Positions 6,653 to 13,118 of a stretch of DNA of 15,124 nt are shown piece by piece. Below the pieces are notes generated by a model. It searched no databases. It had not been told where the DNA came from and saw only the letters and a program-made list of their open reading frames with translations. Each line of letters begins with the position of its first letter. Position 1 is the first letter of the stretch. The translations under genes were made by a program, and so were the position numbers. The DNA comes from Pseudomonadota bacterium (GTDB lineage Bacteria; Desulfobacterota; DSM-4660; Desulfatiglandales; B25-G16), in assembly GCA_015223015.1 (NCBI GenBank), contig JADFWK010000033.1, forward strand, positions 1 to 15,124, given 5' to 3'.

Positions 6653-7969
6653 ATGCATATCACTATGATTGGTACGGGTTATGTAGGATTGGTTTCAGGC
6701 GCCGGATTGGCCGATTTCGGTATGCAGGTTATCTGTGTTGATAAAGATGCCGATAGGATCCAAGGCCTCAATAGAGGAGAAGTACCCTTTTACGAGCCTG
6801 GGCTAGAGGAGTTCGTGGAAAGGAACGTGAAGAATGGGAGACTATCATTTACAACCGATCTAAAAATGGCAGTTGAGAACTCCCTCGTGATCTTTATCGC
6901 TGTTGGCACACCTGATGATGGCCAGGGTAAAACAGATCTCTCTCAAGTAGAGGACGTGGCCAAAAGGCTGGCACAAGCTATTGATGACTATAAGGTGATC
7001 GTTATGAAGAGTACCGTGCCGGTTGGCACCAACCGCTGGTTTAAAGAGATGATCCAGGCGAATCTGAAAAAAGATATTACCGTGGATGTAGTATCCAATC
7101 CCGAATTTTTGCGTGAAGGATCTGCCATCGAAGACTTTATGAGACCCAATAGAGTGGTTCTTGGCTCTGACAGTGCACAGGCATTGGCTGTTGTAAAGGA
7201 TATCTATCGGGTCCTGTACCTGATTGAAGCCCCATTTGTTTCTACCAATTTGGAGACCGCTGAATTGATCAAATATGCTTCAAATGCCTTTTTGGCAACC
7301 AAGATATCTTTTATTAATGAGGTGGCCAATATTTGTGAAAAAGTGGGCGCAGATGTGCATGATGTGGCGAGGGCCATGGGTCTAGATAAGAGAATTGGCC
7401 CAAAATTTCTTCATTCGGGGCCAGGATACGGGGGCTCTTGTTTTCCTAAGGACACCCTTGCTTTTGCCGATCTGGGAAAAACGCTGGGTTCGCCTGCAAG
7501 TATCGTTGAGGCGGTGATTGCAGTAAACCGGAGTCAGCGGGCAAGGATGATCACTAAAATAGAAAATGCTATTGGCCCTCTAGATGGAAAAGTAGTTGGA
7601 GTATTAGGACTCACCTTCAAACCCAATACCAGTGATGTGAGAGAGTCTCCTGCCCTTGATATCGTTCAAGCATTGTTGCGTAAGGGGGCACAGATAAGGG
7701 CCTATGATCCCGCAGGAATGGATGAGTTTCAAAAGGTAGTAAATGATGAGAAAATCTCCTATTGGGGAAATGCCTATGAGGCAGCGAGAGGCGCAGAGGC
7801 CCTTGTTTTTCTCACCGAATGGAACGAGTTCAGAAACCTTGATCTCAGAAAACTGAAAGAAGCCCTTTCAAAGCCAGTGGTCCTGGATTTACGAAATATT
7901 TATGAGCCTGAAAGGGTAACTGACCTAGGATTCAGATATATGGGGGTTGGGCGAGGCACTACCGTGTAG
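6653..7969 (+). CDS. ugd: UDP-glucose/GDP-mannose 6-dehydrogenase family (UDP-glucose 6-dehydrogenase)
   Basis: This is an NAD-dependent four-electron oxidation of a nucleotide sugar, most likely UDP-glucose to UDP-glucuronate, feeding surface polysaccharide. The ATG at 6653 has AGGAGG at 6638-6643. The length of 438 residues is standard. The N-terminal Rossmann motif GTGYVGL (7-13) and acidic strand end VICVDKD bind NAD. The central domain carries KSTVPVGT, SNPEFLREG and the helical dimer core ELIKYASNAFLATKISFINE. The catalytic cysteine is Cys263 in GPGYGGSCFPKD. The C-terminal UDP-binding domain has GLTFKPNTSDVRESPAL and a DLRN near the end. All key residues are present. UDP-ManNAc dehydrogenase (WecC-like) is a possible alternative because wecB lies downstream, but the overall motif wording suits UDP-glucose dehydrogenase better. 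Confidence 0.93.
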   Translation: MHITMIGTGYVGLVSGAGLADFGMQVICVDKDADRIQGLNRGEVPFYEPGLEEFVERNVKNGRLSFTTDLKMAVENSLVIFIAVGTPDDGQGKTDLSQVEDVAKRLAQAIDDYKVIVMKSTVPVGTNRWFKEMIQANLKKDITVDVVSNPEFLREGSAIEDFMRPNRVVLGSDSAQALAVVKDIYRVLYLIEAPFVSTNLETAELIKYASNAFLATKISFINEVANICEKVGADVHDVARAMGLDKRIGPKFLHSGPGYGGSCFPKDTLAFADLGKTLGSPASIVEAVIAVNRSQRARMITKIENAIGPLDGKVVGVLGLTFKPNTSDVRESPALDIVQALLRKGAQIRAYDPAGMDEFQKVVNDEKISYWGNAYEAARGAEALVFLTEWNEFRNLDLRKLKEALSKPVVLDLRNIYEPERVTDLGFRYMGVGRGTTV

Positions 7970-7988
7970 TTCAAACTGCGTGTAAGGC

Positions 7989-8016
7989 TTGATGGATATG
8001 GATATTAAGGTAGAAT
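7989..8016 (+). promoter_or_regulatory. Candidate promoter for the ComEA-like gene
   Basis: TTGATG (7989-7994) and TAGAAT (8011-8016) are separated by 16 bases and lie just ahead of the strong ribosome-binding site of the gene at 8040. The -10 matches consensus in five of six positions, the -35 in four. It would let the ComEA-like gene be read independently of ugd. Confidence 0.35.
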
Positions 8017-8039
8017 GGGCTTAAGGGAGGAGGCTTAAA

Positions 8040-8324
8040 ATGAAAACTTGCAGAAAAGTTCTTTTAGTAACCTTGGCCGTGATTCTTGTCACAGCACTGG
8101 TAGTGCCCCTCGTATCTGCCGAGGAGATTCAAAAGATCAATATCAATACAGCATGTGTTGAGGAATTAGTCCAGCTTAAATGGATCGGCCCTAAATATGC
8201 CCAGAGGATTGTCGAATACCGCGAAAAGAATGGCCCCTTTGAGAAGCCCGAAGACATCATGCTTGTTTCTGGAATTGGCCCCAGGGCCTGGGAGGCGAAC
8301 AAGGATCGGATAGCGGTCGAATAA
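8040..8324 (+). CDS. ComEA-like secreted helix-hairpin-helix protein, copy 1
   Basis: This is a 94-residue protein with a Sec signal peptide (basic MKTCRK, hydrophobic core, probable cleavage after VSA at residue 27). The mature part is about 67 residues and consists of a tandem helix-hairpin-helix unit: ININTACVEELVQLKWIGPKYAQRIVEYR, then the GPFEKPEDIMLVSGIGPRAWEANKDRI half. The two GIGP/WIGP hairpins are the DNA-backbone-binding element of the ComEA family. Competence ComEA is a longer, membrane-anchored protein; this short periplasmic form is common in proteobacteria and may bind DNA in the periplasm, but its role here is unproven. A strong GGGAGGAGG ribosome-binding site precedes the ATG. 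A second intact paralogue starts at 12305 and a third survives only as a 3' end at 13603. No other competence gene is present. Confidence 0.88.
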   Translation: MKTCRKVLLVTLAVILVTALVVPLVSAEEIQKININTACVEELVQLKWIGPKYAQRIVEYREKNGPFEKPEDIMLVSGIGPRAWEANKDRIAVE

Positions 8325-8384
8325 CCTTTTCCTGTATTATGCCCCTTTGAAGTGATTGTCCCTTTTTCAGCAGATAGCCAAGAC

Positions 8385-8480
8385 ATGATACAATTCAGTA
8401 AACATGCCAAAAGGAGGATGAAGCTTTGTGGTATAAGTGAAAATGACGTTAAGCTTGTAATCGATCAAGATGCTTCATAA
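8385..8480 (+). pseudogene. Truncated DUF4258-type small protein (N-terminal third only)
   Basis: A 31-codon frame reads MIQFSKHAKRRMKLCGIS, then ENDVKLVIDQDAS and stop. The pattern F-S-x-H-A-x-x-R-M-x-x-x-x-I-S-x-x-D-V is the recognisable start of DUF4258 proteins, small RelE-like toxin candidates usually 75-95 residues long. The conserved Arg/Lys-rich strands expected after the first helix pair are missing, and no continuation was found in the other frames of the next 100 bases. It is best read as a remnant of a toxin-like gene. The family call rests on a short stretch and I hold it with moderate certainty. Confidence 0.5.
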
Positions 8481-8581
8481 AGAGTTTCGCTTGATACGCT
8501 CCTAACTTATCAGATCTCTGCTGACAGCATTAGCGAATGGGTTCAATTAAAGGGGGAGGGACCCCATTACATAGGTAAATA

Positions 8582-8637
8582 GCGCTCTGCGCTCTGCCCT
8601 CTGCCCCATGCTCTTTATTCTCCGCCTCATGCTATCT
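8582..8637 (+). repeat. Degenerate 7-base tandem tract
   Basis: Eight consecutive units keep a seven-base register: GCGCTCT twice, GCCCTCT, GCCCCAT, GCTCTTT, one divergent unit, GCCTCAT and GCTATCT. It lies in the 207-base gap between the DUF4258 remnant and the next module. The rest of that gap (8481-8581) shows nothing I recognise beyond a short GGGG-rich hairpin-like patch near 8555-8567. Confidence 0.65.
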
Positions 8638-8660
8638 TCGCTTTATTTTACCGAGCCTAT

Positions 8661-8677
8661 AAAAAGTGGCTGCCACC
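8661..8677. repeat. Short palindromic repeat, copy 1
   Basis: The sequence AAAAAGTGGCTGCCACC contains GTGGC-T-GCCAC, a perfect five-base-pair stem. A second copy at 13960 differs by two compensating changes that keep the stem intact. It sits 10 bases before the start codon at 8688. Confidence 0.5.
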
Positions 8678-8687
8678 TTCTAGACAC

Positions 8688-8873
8688 ATGCACCCAGAGC
8701 AAAGACGCATTTTTCGATCATTGACACCTGAGAAAAAACTCGATATTGCGCTCAGGCTTTACTATTCGGCAAGGGACATGAAGGCAGCGGGTTTGCGTAT
8801 GCAGAATCCGGATTGGACCGAGGAGAAGATTCAGACAAAGGTGCGAGAGATTTTTCTCCATGCGCGAAACTAA
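8688..8873 (+). CDS. Small partner protein of a nucleotidyltransferase module (antitoxin-like)
   Basis: This 61-residue, mainly helical protein reads like a conserved family I know only as short ORFs placed directly before nucleotidyltransferase genes. Landmarks are LTPEKKLDIALRLYYSARDM (residues 12-31), AGLRMQNPDWTEEKIQTKVREIF (34-56) and the terminal HARN. No enzymatic motif is visible. Its stop overlaps the start of the next frame by 14 bases, the tight coupling expected for a two-gene module. No clear ribosome-binding site precedes the ATG; the palindrome at 8661-8677 lies immediately upstream. The partner downstream is internally deleted (8860-9066), so this gene may be an orphan. An antitoxin role is inferred from context only. 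Confidence 0.65.
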   Translation: MHPEQRRIFRSLTPEKKLDIALRLYYSARDMKAAGLRMQNPDWTEEKIQTKVREIFLHARN

Positions 8874-9066
8874 TCTATTTCAAATTTTTACGAGCCGCAT
8901 GAACCGGGAAGGAAAATCGAAAAAGCATTTGAGAGATATCGCCAGTATGATAGAGATCTCTTCTGACCGAATAAACTTCGTAGAACTCGAAAACAAAATC
9001 AAAGGCTATGGATTGGAAGAAGAGTGGGCAAAGGCGCAAAAGATGGTCAATTCCTCCAACCTTTAA
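8860..9066 (+). pseudogene. Nucleotidyltransferase with large in-frame internal deletion
   Basis: The frame codes for 68 residues. The first ~15 (MRETNLFQIFTSRMN) look like the start of a nucleotidyltransferase of the kind paired with the preceding small protein. From about residue 17 the sequence matches the far C-terminal end of such enzymes: SKKHLRDIASMIEISSDRIN, then a LENKIKGYGLEEEWAKAQKM helix pair. The whole catalytic part, roughly 100 or more residues with the GG/GS and DxD motifs, is absent, so the product cannot be an active transferase. The junction falls near position 8905. That the frame stayed open means the deletion is recent, selected for, or fortuitously a multiple of three. 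Family assignment is from recalled wording of the C-terminus. Confidence 0.55.
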
Positions 9067-9078
9067 GCTTCCAGCTAT
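9065..9078 (+). repeat. AAGCTTC/CAGCTAT 7-base units
   Basis: The 14 bases AAGCTTCCAGCTAT begin inside the TAA stop codon of the deleted nucleotidyltransferase. They recur with one change at 14664-14677, where a third unit (GAGCTAT) follows. The remaining gap to wecB (9079-9224) shows no gene. Confidence 0.45.
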
Positions 9079-9224
9079 AGAGCCTGTGAACATAACCCTT
9101 TTCTCCTGAGCAAGCACGTGTTTTGGTGCTGGTAGGGATTACTGCAAAACCCTGTGATGGCTTGCCACATCTTTTGTGTGAAAAGTGAAGATAGTACAAA
9201 AAGTGAGGAAAGAGAGATATCATT

Positions 9225-10328
9225 GTGAAAATCGTTAGCGTGGTGGGGGCTCGCCCCCAATTTATCAAGGCAGCTTCTGTTAGCAAAGCCCTAAGAAAGG
9301 CGGGTCATCGCGAGATCTTGTTACATACCGGCCAACACTATGATTACGGAATGTCACAGGTCTTTTTTGAAGAACTCGCTATCTCTGAGCCGGATACGAA
9401 CCTGGGAGTAGGCTCTGGCCCTCATGGCTGGCAGACCGGTCAGATGTTGATGCGGATTGAGGAAGCACTGGTGAAAGAAAGGCCTGATTGGGTGCTGGTG
9501 TACGGGGATACAAATTCAACCCTGGCAGGGGCGCTTGCAGCGGTAAAATTGCACATTCCTCTGGCCCACGTTGAGGCAGGGCTGCGCTCTTTCAACCGGG
9601 AAATGCCAGAAGAGTATAATAGGGTGCTCACCGATCACTGCTCCGACCTCCTCTTTTGTCCCACTCACACAGCAGTAGAGAATCTAACCAAAGAAGGCAT
9701 CACGAATGGTGTGAACCTCGTGGGAGACACAATGTATGATGCTGTGTTGCAATTTGCCGAAATTGCCCGGAAGCATTCGACTATTTTGCAAAACCTCGGG
9801 TTGCAGTCAAAGGGCTACCTGCTTGCGACACTACACCGACCATACAATACGGATGTACCTGAGAACCTGAGGAGCATTCTGGCTGCATTTCTTGAAATTA
9901 AAGAGCCCATTGTCTTTTCCGTCCATCCTCGAACACGGCAAAAAATAGATGAGTTTGGTCTTTACAATCCGCAATCTAAAACCAGAAATCTACAATTGAT
10001 TGATCCTGTAGGATACTTGGATATGCTCATGCTTGAGCAAAATGCCCGCCTGATCCTCACTGACTCCGGTGGAATGCAAAAGGAGGCATATTTCTTCGGT
10101 GTGCCTTGCATAACCTTGCGCCCAGAAACTGAATGGGTTGAAACAGTTGAGGCAGGGTGGAATGTGGTGGTCGGCAGCGACCATTCAGCAATAATTAACA
10201 AAACGGAAACCATGCAGCCACCTTTTCAGTCGAAAAGAACGATATTCGGAGACGGCAACGCAAGTGAGCTGATAGTCCAGGCACTTGAGAACAAGGTTCC
10301 AGCTAGGCGCACTAGAAAATCCATGTGA
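9225..10328 (+). CDS. wecB: UDP-N-acetylglucosamine 2-epimerase (non-hydrolysing)
   Basis: It interconverts UDP-GlcNAc and UDP-ManNAc, supplying ManNAc for surface glycans. The start is a GTG at 9225 after GAGGAAAGAGAG (9205-9216). The length of 367 residues is normal for this GT-B-fold family. Motifs in order: VVGARPQFIKAA (7-18), TGQHYDYGMSQVFF (35-48), VYGDTNSTLAG (92-102, Asp95), HVEAGLRS (115-122, Glu117), MPEEYNR (127-133), LHRPYNTD (203-210, His204), the FSVHPRTR segment and TDSGGMQKEAYFFGVPC (UDP and allosteric site region). These correspond to catalytic Asp95, Glu117 and the later His of the E. coli enzyme. The last ~12 residues (KVPARRTRKSM) are not conserved. The 3' end is echoed by a divergent second copy at 11201-11371. 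With ugd and the regulator at 6001 it points to polysaccharide synthesis. Confidence 0.93.
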   Translation: MKIVSVVGARPQFIKAASVSKALRKAGHREILLHTGQHYDYGMSQVFFEELAISEPDTNLGVGSGPHGWQTGQMLMRIEEALVKERPDWVLVYGDTNSTLAGALAAVKLHIPLAHVEAGLRSFNREMPEEYNRVLTDHCSDLLFCPTHTAVENLTKEGITNGVNLVGDTMYDAVLQFAEIARKHSTILQNLGLQSKGYLLATLHRPYNTDVPENLRSILAAFLEIKEPIVFSVHPRTRQKIDEFGLYNPQSKTRNLQLIDPVGYLDMLMLEQNARLILTDSGGMQKEAYFFGVPCITLRPETEWVETVEAGWNVVVGSDHSAIINKTETMQPPFQSKRTIFGDGNASELIVQALENKVPARRTRKSM

Positions 10329-10432
10329 CCTATCCGTACCTACCAATACAAAGAATTAAACAGTGGTGGAAAAATACCCTGGTTTCCTAACCGAGTGGAC
10401 AACAAACGTTTTAAAGATAGTGAGCGCGTAAA

Positions 10433-10780
10433 ATGAAACAACTGAAAGAACTCAAGACCGGAACAGAAAGGGAGAGGGGTCTATTAGCTAGGTGTCGAGA
10501 TTCAATTAGAAGCCTTGACCCTTCCGTTGAAATCATTCTTTATGGTTCTCGAGCGCGAGGTGATCCGAATCCAGAATCCGATTATGATCTCCTCATTTTG
10601 ACTGACGGAGAGGCTACTCTTAAAAGAGAGGATAGTTTTCGTCGGCAGTTATTCCCGATAGAGCTGGAAACTGGGGCTGTTCTGACGGTGAGCTTGGTAA
10701 GTAGAAAAGATTGGAATTCAGCCCTATATGGCGCAATGCCGTTTCATCAAAATGTAGTAAGAGACGGTGTCATCTTATGA
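10433..10780 (+). CDS. MNT-type nucleotidyltransferase (antitoxin of MNT/HEPN pair)
   Basis: This is a minimal nucleotidyltransferase of 115 residues. The catalytic signature is complete: IILYGSRARGDPNPESDYDLLIL (34-56) gives GSxAR with Gly38-Ser39, and the metal-binding pair Asp50 and Asp52. In characterised MNT/HEPN (type VII) modules the MNT protein adds AMP to a tyrosine of the HEPN toxin and silences it; the intact DxD suggests this one is active. Its stop overlaps the start of the HEPN gene as ATGA (10777-10780), the usual translational coupling. The ATG at 10433 has only a weak GTGAG upstream. The 104-base gap after wecB has no recognised feature. The pair is inserted between wecB and a second wecB 3' end. 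Confidence 0.88.
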   Translation: MKQLKELKTGTERERGLLARCRDSIRSLDPSVEIILYGSRARGDPNPESDYDLLILTDGEATLKREDSFRRQLFPIELETGAVLTVSLVSRKDWNSALYGAMPFHQNVVRDGVIL

Positions 10781-11181
10781 AAGAAGAGACGCGTAGCTTG
10801 GTAATGTATCGTCTTGAGCGTGCACGGGAATCACTTGAAGAGGCTAATATCCTTTTGGAACGTGGGCATGGCAATGCCTTCGTCAATCGTCTTTATTATG
10901 CCTGTTTCTATGCGGTGTCTGCACTACTACTCACAAGAGGGCTCTCCTCGGCAAAACATGGTGGCGTCCGGAGCCTTTTTCATCAGAACTTTGTGAAACC
11001 TGGTTTAGTAGGCACAGAGTTAGGGCAAATCTACGATAGGTTGTTTGACAATAGACAAAAGGGTGATTACGCAGATTTGGTTCGTTTTGATCCCGACGAA
11101 GTAAGTGATTGGTACGATGAAGCACGTGAATTCGTGGAGATCGCAGGGGATATTGTTAAGAAGGAACTGGACACACATTAG
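10777..11181 (+). CDS. HEPN-domain protein (toxin of MNT/HEPN pair)
   Basis: This 134-residue all-helical protein starts at the ATG overlapping the MNT stop; a longer frame from 10711 only duplicates the MNT region in another phase. HEPN-family landmarks are LERARESLEEANILLERG (13-30), the core NRLYYACFYAVSALLLTRGL (37-56), SAKHGGVRSLFHQNFVK (58-74) and RQKGDYADLVRFDPDEVSDW (93-112). This is the PF05168-like wording, in which a small side chain replaces the strict RxxxxH RNase motif. A candidate target for AMPylation is Tyr98 in the KGDYAD loop, by analogy with characterised pairs. It could be an RNase toxin or, as in some PF05168 members, a nucleotide-binding partner. The stop at 11181 lies only 20 bases before the wecB-like remnant. 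Confidence 0.85.
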   Translation: MKEETRSLVMYRLERARESLEEANILLERGHGNAFVNRLYYACFYAVSALLLTRGLSSAKHGGVRSLFHQNFVKPGLVGTELGQIYDRLFDNRQKGDYADLVRFDPDEVSDWYDEAREFVEIAGDIVKKELDTH

Positions 11182-11200
11182 AGTAAGAAATCCTTCTTAA

Positions 11201-11371
11201 AGGATCGAGGCCGCCGAGGTTGGATGTAACATTGTAATAGGAAGTGACCGTCCGCTAATTGTTCAGAAAACCCAAACCATGAAACCACCTCCTCAGTCCG
11301 AAAGACAGATTTTTGGTAATGGGCATGCCGGTGAGAGGATCCTCAAGACACTTGTAGATAACAACGAATAA
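11201..11371 (+). pseudogene. 3' remnant of a second wecB (UDP-GlcNAc 2-epimerase) gene
   Basis: In the frame starting at 11201 the last 56 residues of a WecB-like protein can be read, without any start codon: EVGCNIVIGSD, then KTQTMKPPPQSERQIFGNG, then GERILKTLVDNNE and stop. The intact wecB ends EAGWNVVVGSD, KTETMQPPFQSKRTIFGDG and so on; by hand about 26 of 54 aligned residues are identical. A TAA lies directly upstream of the frame, so it is not a separate gene. This level of divergence is too great for a recent copy of the wecB in this window. It is a displaced or foreign gene end. Confidence 0.8.
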
Positions 11372-11411
11372 TAATTCCAGAGATCAACAAAAGAGTTGCT
11401 TGGCTATCTGA

Positions 11412-11720
11412 TTAACAAAAAGGAAGGGGATGGAGTAATTCCTCCTTAGTTAGAAATTCCTTTAAGACCTCATAAATATCTTTTCGATGGCCAACGTAAT
11501 GGATCTGGACGATATGGTTCTGGTGGTCTATTTTATAAATGATCCGAAACCTTTTCATCCTAAGTGAATAATAAGCAGAAAGTTCTCTTTCTAAAGACTT
11601 ACCTATGTAAGGGTTTTCTTTTAGTTTCTGAATTTGAGATTTAACAATTGGCTTGATTTGAGGGTGAAGAGACCTTATCTGCTTTCGGGAAGCCTGGGAA
11701 TAGAAGAGACGATAGGGCAT
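11412..11720 (-). CDS. RelE/ParE-superfamily toxin
   Basis: This 102-residue protein has the compact RelE-like fold order: MPYRLFYSQASRKQIRSLHPQIK (strand and first helix), a second helix ending KLKENPYIGKSLERELSAYYS (34-52), then the strands YSLRMKRFRIIYKID (51-65) and VQIHYVGHRKDIYE (71-84). GHRKDIYE is the usual end of RelE-type endoribonuclease toxins, with the basic RMKRFR and HRK residues placed for RNA binding. It starts one base before the end of the antitoxin gene upstream (TGATG overlap at 11720), so the two are coupled. Family members cut mRNA in the ribosome or inhibit gyrase; which applies here cannot be told. Transcription is toward the wecB remnant. Confidence 0.85.
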   Translation of the reverse strand: MPYRLFYSQASRKQIRSLHPQIKPIVKSQIQKLKENPYIGKSLERELSAYYSLRMKRFRIIYKIDHQNHIVQIHYVGHRKDIYEVLKEFLTKEELLHPLPFC

Positions 11721-11989
11721 CAGTCTTTCCAGACCTCTTCATGATGGAAAACTTTACCTGACTCAAAGTCCTTTTTTGATTTTTCCAAAGACTCTAGGAT
11801 TTGCTTATCACTCAGTATATCGATGGTTTCCAGAAGTGCTTCGTAGCGGGAATAGGGCATCATAACACTCACTGGCTCACCATTCCTAGTGATAGCGATG
11901 GTGGCTTCTTCTTCTTCCATGCGCCTAAGAATATCGAGAAGATTCCTCTTTACCTTGGTAACTGGTAGAATTTGCTGAAAATCTTCCAT
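11720..11989 (-). CDS. Phd/YefM-family antitoxin
   Basis: An 89-residue antitoxin first in its operon. The N-terminal domain has ILPVTKVKRNLLDILRRMEEEEATIAITRNGEPVSVMMPYSRYEALLET (residues 7-56), the classic Phd/YefM DNA-binding fold with the R-N-G-x-P-V hairpin. The C-terminal ~30 residues (KQILESLEKSKKDFESGKVF...) are charged and probably disordered until they wrap the toxin. AAGGAG (12000-11995) precedes the ATG at optimal spacing. The promoter upstream contains a perfect dyad, matching the autorepression known for the family. The pairing with a RelE-type toxin is common. Confidence 0.88.
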   Translation of the reverse strand: MEDFQQILPVTKVKRNLLDILRRMEEEEATIAITRNGEPVSVMMPYSRYEALLETIDILSDKQILESLEKSKKDFESGKVFHHEEVWKD

Positions 11990-12018
11990 AATATCTCCTT
12001 TTTGAAATTTTTATGACC

Positions 12019-12047
12019 ACTATAATTTACACATAGTAATGTGTCAA
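12019..12047 (-). promoter_or_regulatory. Autoregulated promoter of the Phd/RelE operon
   Basis: On the minus strand TTGACA (12047-12042) and TATAGT (12024-12019) are exactly 17 bases apart, the clearest promoter in the window. The leader would be about 23 bases. Between and overlapping the boxes is a perfect inverted repeat, ACACAT (12029-12034) and ATGTGT (12039-12044) with a four-base spacer, well placed for the antitoxin dimer to block RNA polymerase. Confidence 0.8.
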
Positions 12048-12092
12048 GAGAAAAAGGCGGGCCAGGGAGGGGTCGATATTTTTCAAAAGTGA

Positions 12093-12245
12093 ACCCACAT
12101 TGTTCCAAGCCAAAAAGCGAATGGATCGACACAGCACTATTCGGTTAAGAGAAAAGCAGCCCCGGCGTTAATAGGTTATGAGGATGGCCAGACAAAAGAT
12201 GAGATCTTCTTGATAATGCCCGAGGAACTTGATAGTACCGTATGA
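12093..12245 (+). other. Unidentified open frame, possible gene remnant
   Basis: A frame without start codon carries protein-like composition, for example LIGYEDGQTKDEIFLIMPEE near its end at 12168-12227, and stops at 12243. I cannot assign it to a family. It lies between the Phd/RelE promoter and the second ComEA-like gene and may be debris of a lost gene, or chance. Confidence 0.2.
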
Positions 12246-12304
12246 GAATAGGGGAGGGGTGCAGGAGCAAAACAAACAAAATGGGATCTGGAAAGGAGGC
12301 CAAG

Positions 12305-12580
12305 ATGAAAACGAAACCTTTTAAGATTGCTGCCTGTATTTTGCTCATCAGCATGTTGGTAGTGCCTGTCTATTTGATGGCTGGAGAAAAGGTTAACCTG
12401 AACACTGCGACTCTGGAAGAACTGATGACGCTTGAGAGAATTGGTCCAAAATATGCTCAAAGGATCATCGACTATCGCGAGACACACGGTCCCTTTGAGA
12501 AGATAGAAGACATTATGATGGTCAAGGGTGTTGGGCCAAAAACGTTTGATGCCAACAAAGATGTAATTACAGTGGATTAG
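12305..12580 (+). CDS. ComEA-like secreted helix-hairpin-helix protein, copy 2
   Basis: The ATG at 12305 follows AAAGGAGG (12292-12299). A longer frame from 12242 adds residues that do not resemble a signal peptide. The product has 91 residues: a Sec signal peptide (MKTKPFK, hydrophobic core, probable cleavage after MA at residue 26), then a tandem helix-hairpin-helix unit with VNLNTATLEELMTLERIGPKYAQRI and GPFEKIEDIMMVKGVGPKTFDANKD. It is a clear paralogue of the protein at 8040, with IGPKYAQRI, GPFEK and EDIM identical. Its last 22 codons and about 20 bases of its 3' flank are repeated at 13603-13688. A periplasmic DNA-binding role is the family expectation; nothing in the context proves it. 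Confidence 0.88.
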   Translation: MKTKPFKIAACILLISMLVVPVYLMAGEKVNLNTATLEELMTLERIGPKYAQRIIDYRETHGPFEKIEDIMMVKGVGPKTFDANKDVITVD

Positions 12581-12600
12581 TCGGTCACAAATTTAGTTCC
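12515..12600 (+). repeat. Direct repeat, left copy (comEA-like 3' end)
   Basis: This 86-base segment matches 13603-13688 at about 75 of 86 positions by hand count. It spans the final codons, the stop and about 20 bases beyond. The two copies enclose one partner/nucleotidyltransferase module. Confidence 0.85.
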
Positions 12601-12751
12601 TTTGCCTCTTCCCGTGAGTAAGAAAGACATAATATTCAAACCCTGTCGTGCTTCGAGTTGAGAACCGAACCATTTCCGTATGGTCTTGATGCCCCATAGG
12701 GCTGAAGATTTAAGCAGATGGCTGTAGTGGTACATGACAATCCATGTATGA

Positions 12752-12877
12752 CAAGGACGGTTTGAAAGTTTTATTCCTCAAGAGGATGTTTATTTGCGAG
12801 TGAGTGAAGCACTTGGATTAGAATCCACCCTTAGGCCACGGGGAAGACCACAAAACAAGGGAAATGATAAAAGGTAG
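12752..12877 (+). pseudogene. C-terminal scrap of an unidentified, possibly transposase-related, gene
   Basis: A frame without start carries IPQEDVYLRVSEALGLESTL followed by a basic RPRGRPQNKG tail and stop at 12875. Proteins ending in a GRP-rich basic tail after such a helix include some REP-associated (Y1-type) transposases, but the match is loose. It lies between the second ComEA-like gene and the next module. The bases 12601-12751 before it show nothing I recognise. Confidence 0.3.
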
Positions 12878-12947
12878 CCTGCCCCCCTTTTCTTGTGCGA
12901 CAAGCAAAAAGATGGACCAAATAGTCAGCCAGAAGGAATGGAGAGTT

Positions 12948-13118
12948 ATGGAACGAGTTTTTCAAAGATCCAAAAATTTTAAGCAGGCAGAAGAATGGGA
13001 CATCTTGCAGCACATACGCATGACACCGGAACAGAGACAGGAAGCTTCGGAGCAGCTTCGAGACAGAGTCTACGGCAAGCATGCCCCGGACGTTAGGAAG
13101 GCTCAACAAAGGAAATGA
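12948..13118 (+). CDS. Small partner protein of nucleotidyltransferase (antitoxin-like)
   Basis: A 56-residue protein beginning MERVFQRSKNFKQAEEWDIL, with a middle MTPEQRQEASEQLRDRVYG (residues 25-43) and an ending APDVRKAQ plus basic tail. I recall this as a conserved short ORF directly upstream of nucleotidyltransferase genes; no named domain is claimed. The ATG at 12948 is chosen because GGAGA lies just before it. In-frame ATGs at 12912 and 12864 would lengthen the protein but lack such a site and the family's usual start. Its stop overlaps the ATG of the next gene (ATGA, 13115-13118). It is analogous to, but not closely similar to, the protein at 8688. An antitoxin role is inferred from the arrangement only. 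Confidence 0.7.
   Translation: MERVFQRSKNFKQAEEWDILQHIRMTPEQRQEASEQLRDRVYGKHAPDVRKAQQRK

Noticed and set aside
8582..8637. Possible CRISPR array in the repeat tracts.
   Set aside because: Units are seven bases, degenerate and contiguous, with no spacers and no cas genes.
10329..10436. The wecB frame stays open for 35 codons past its TGA, with protein-like segments such as GGKIPWFPNRV.
   Set aside because: The epimerase is already full length at the TGA and the extra residues match nothing I know in the family, so stop-codon readthrough or recoding is not supported.
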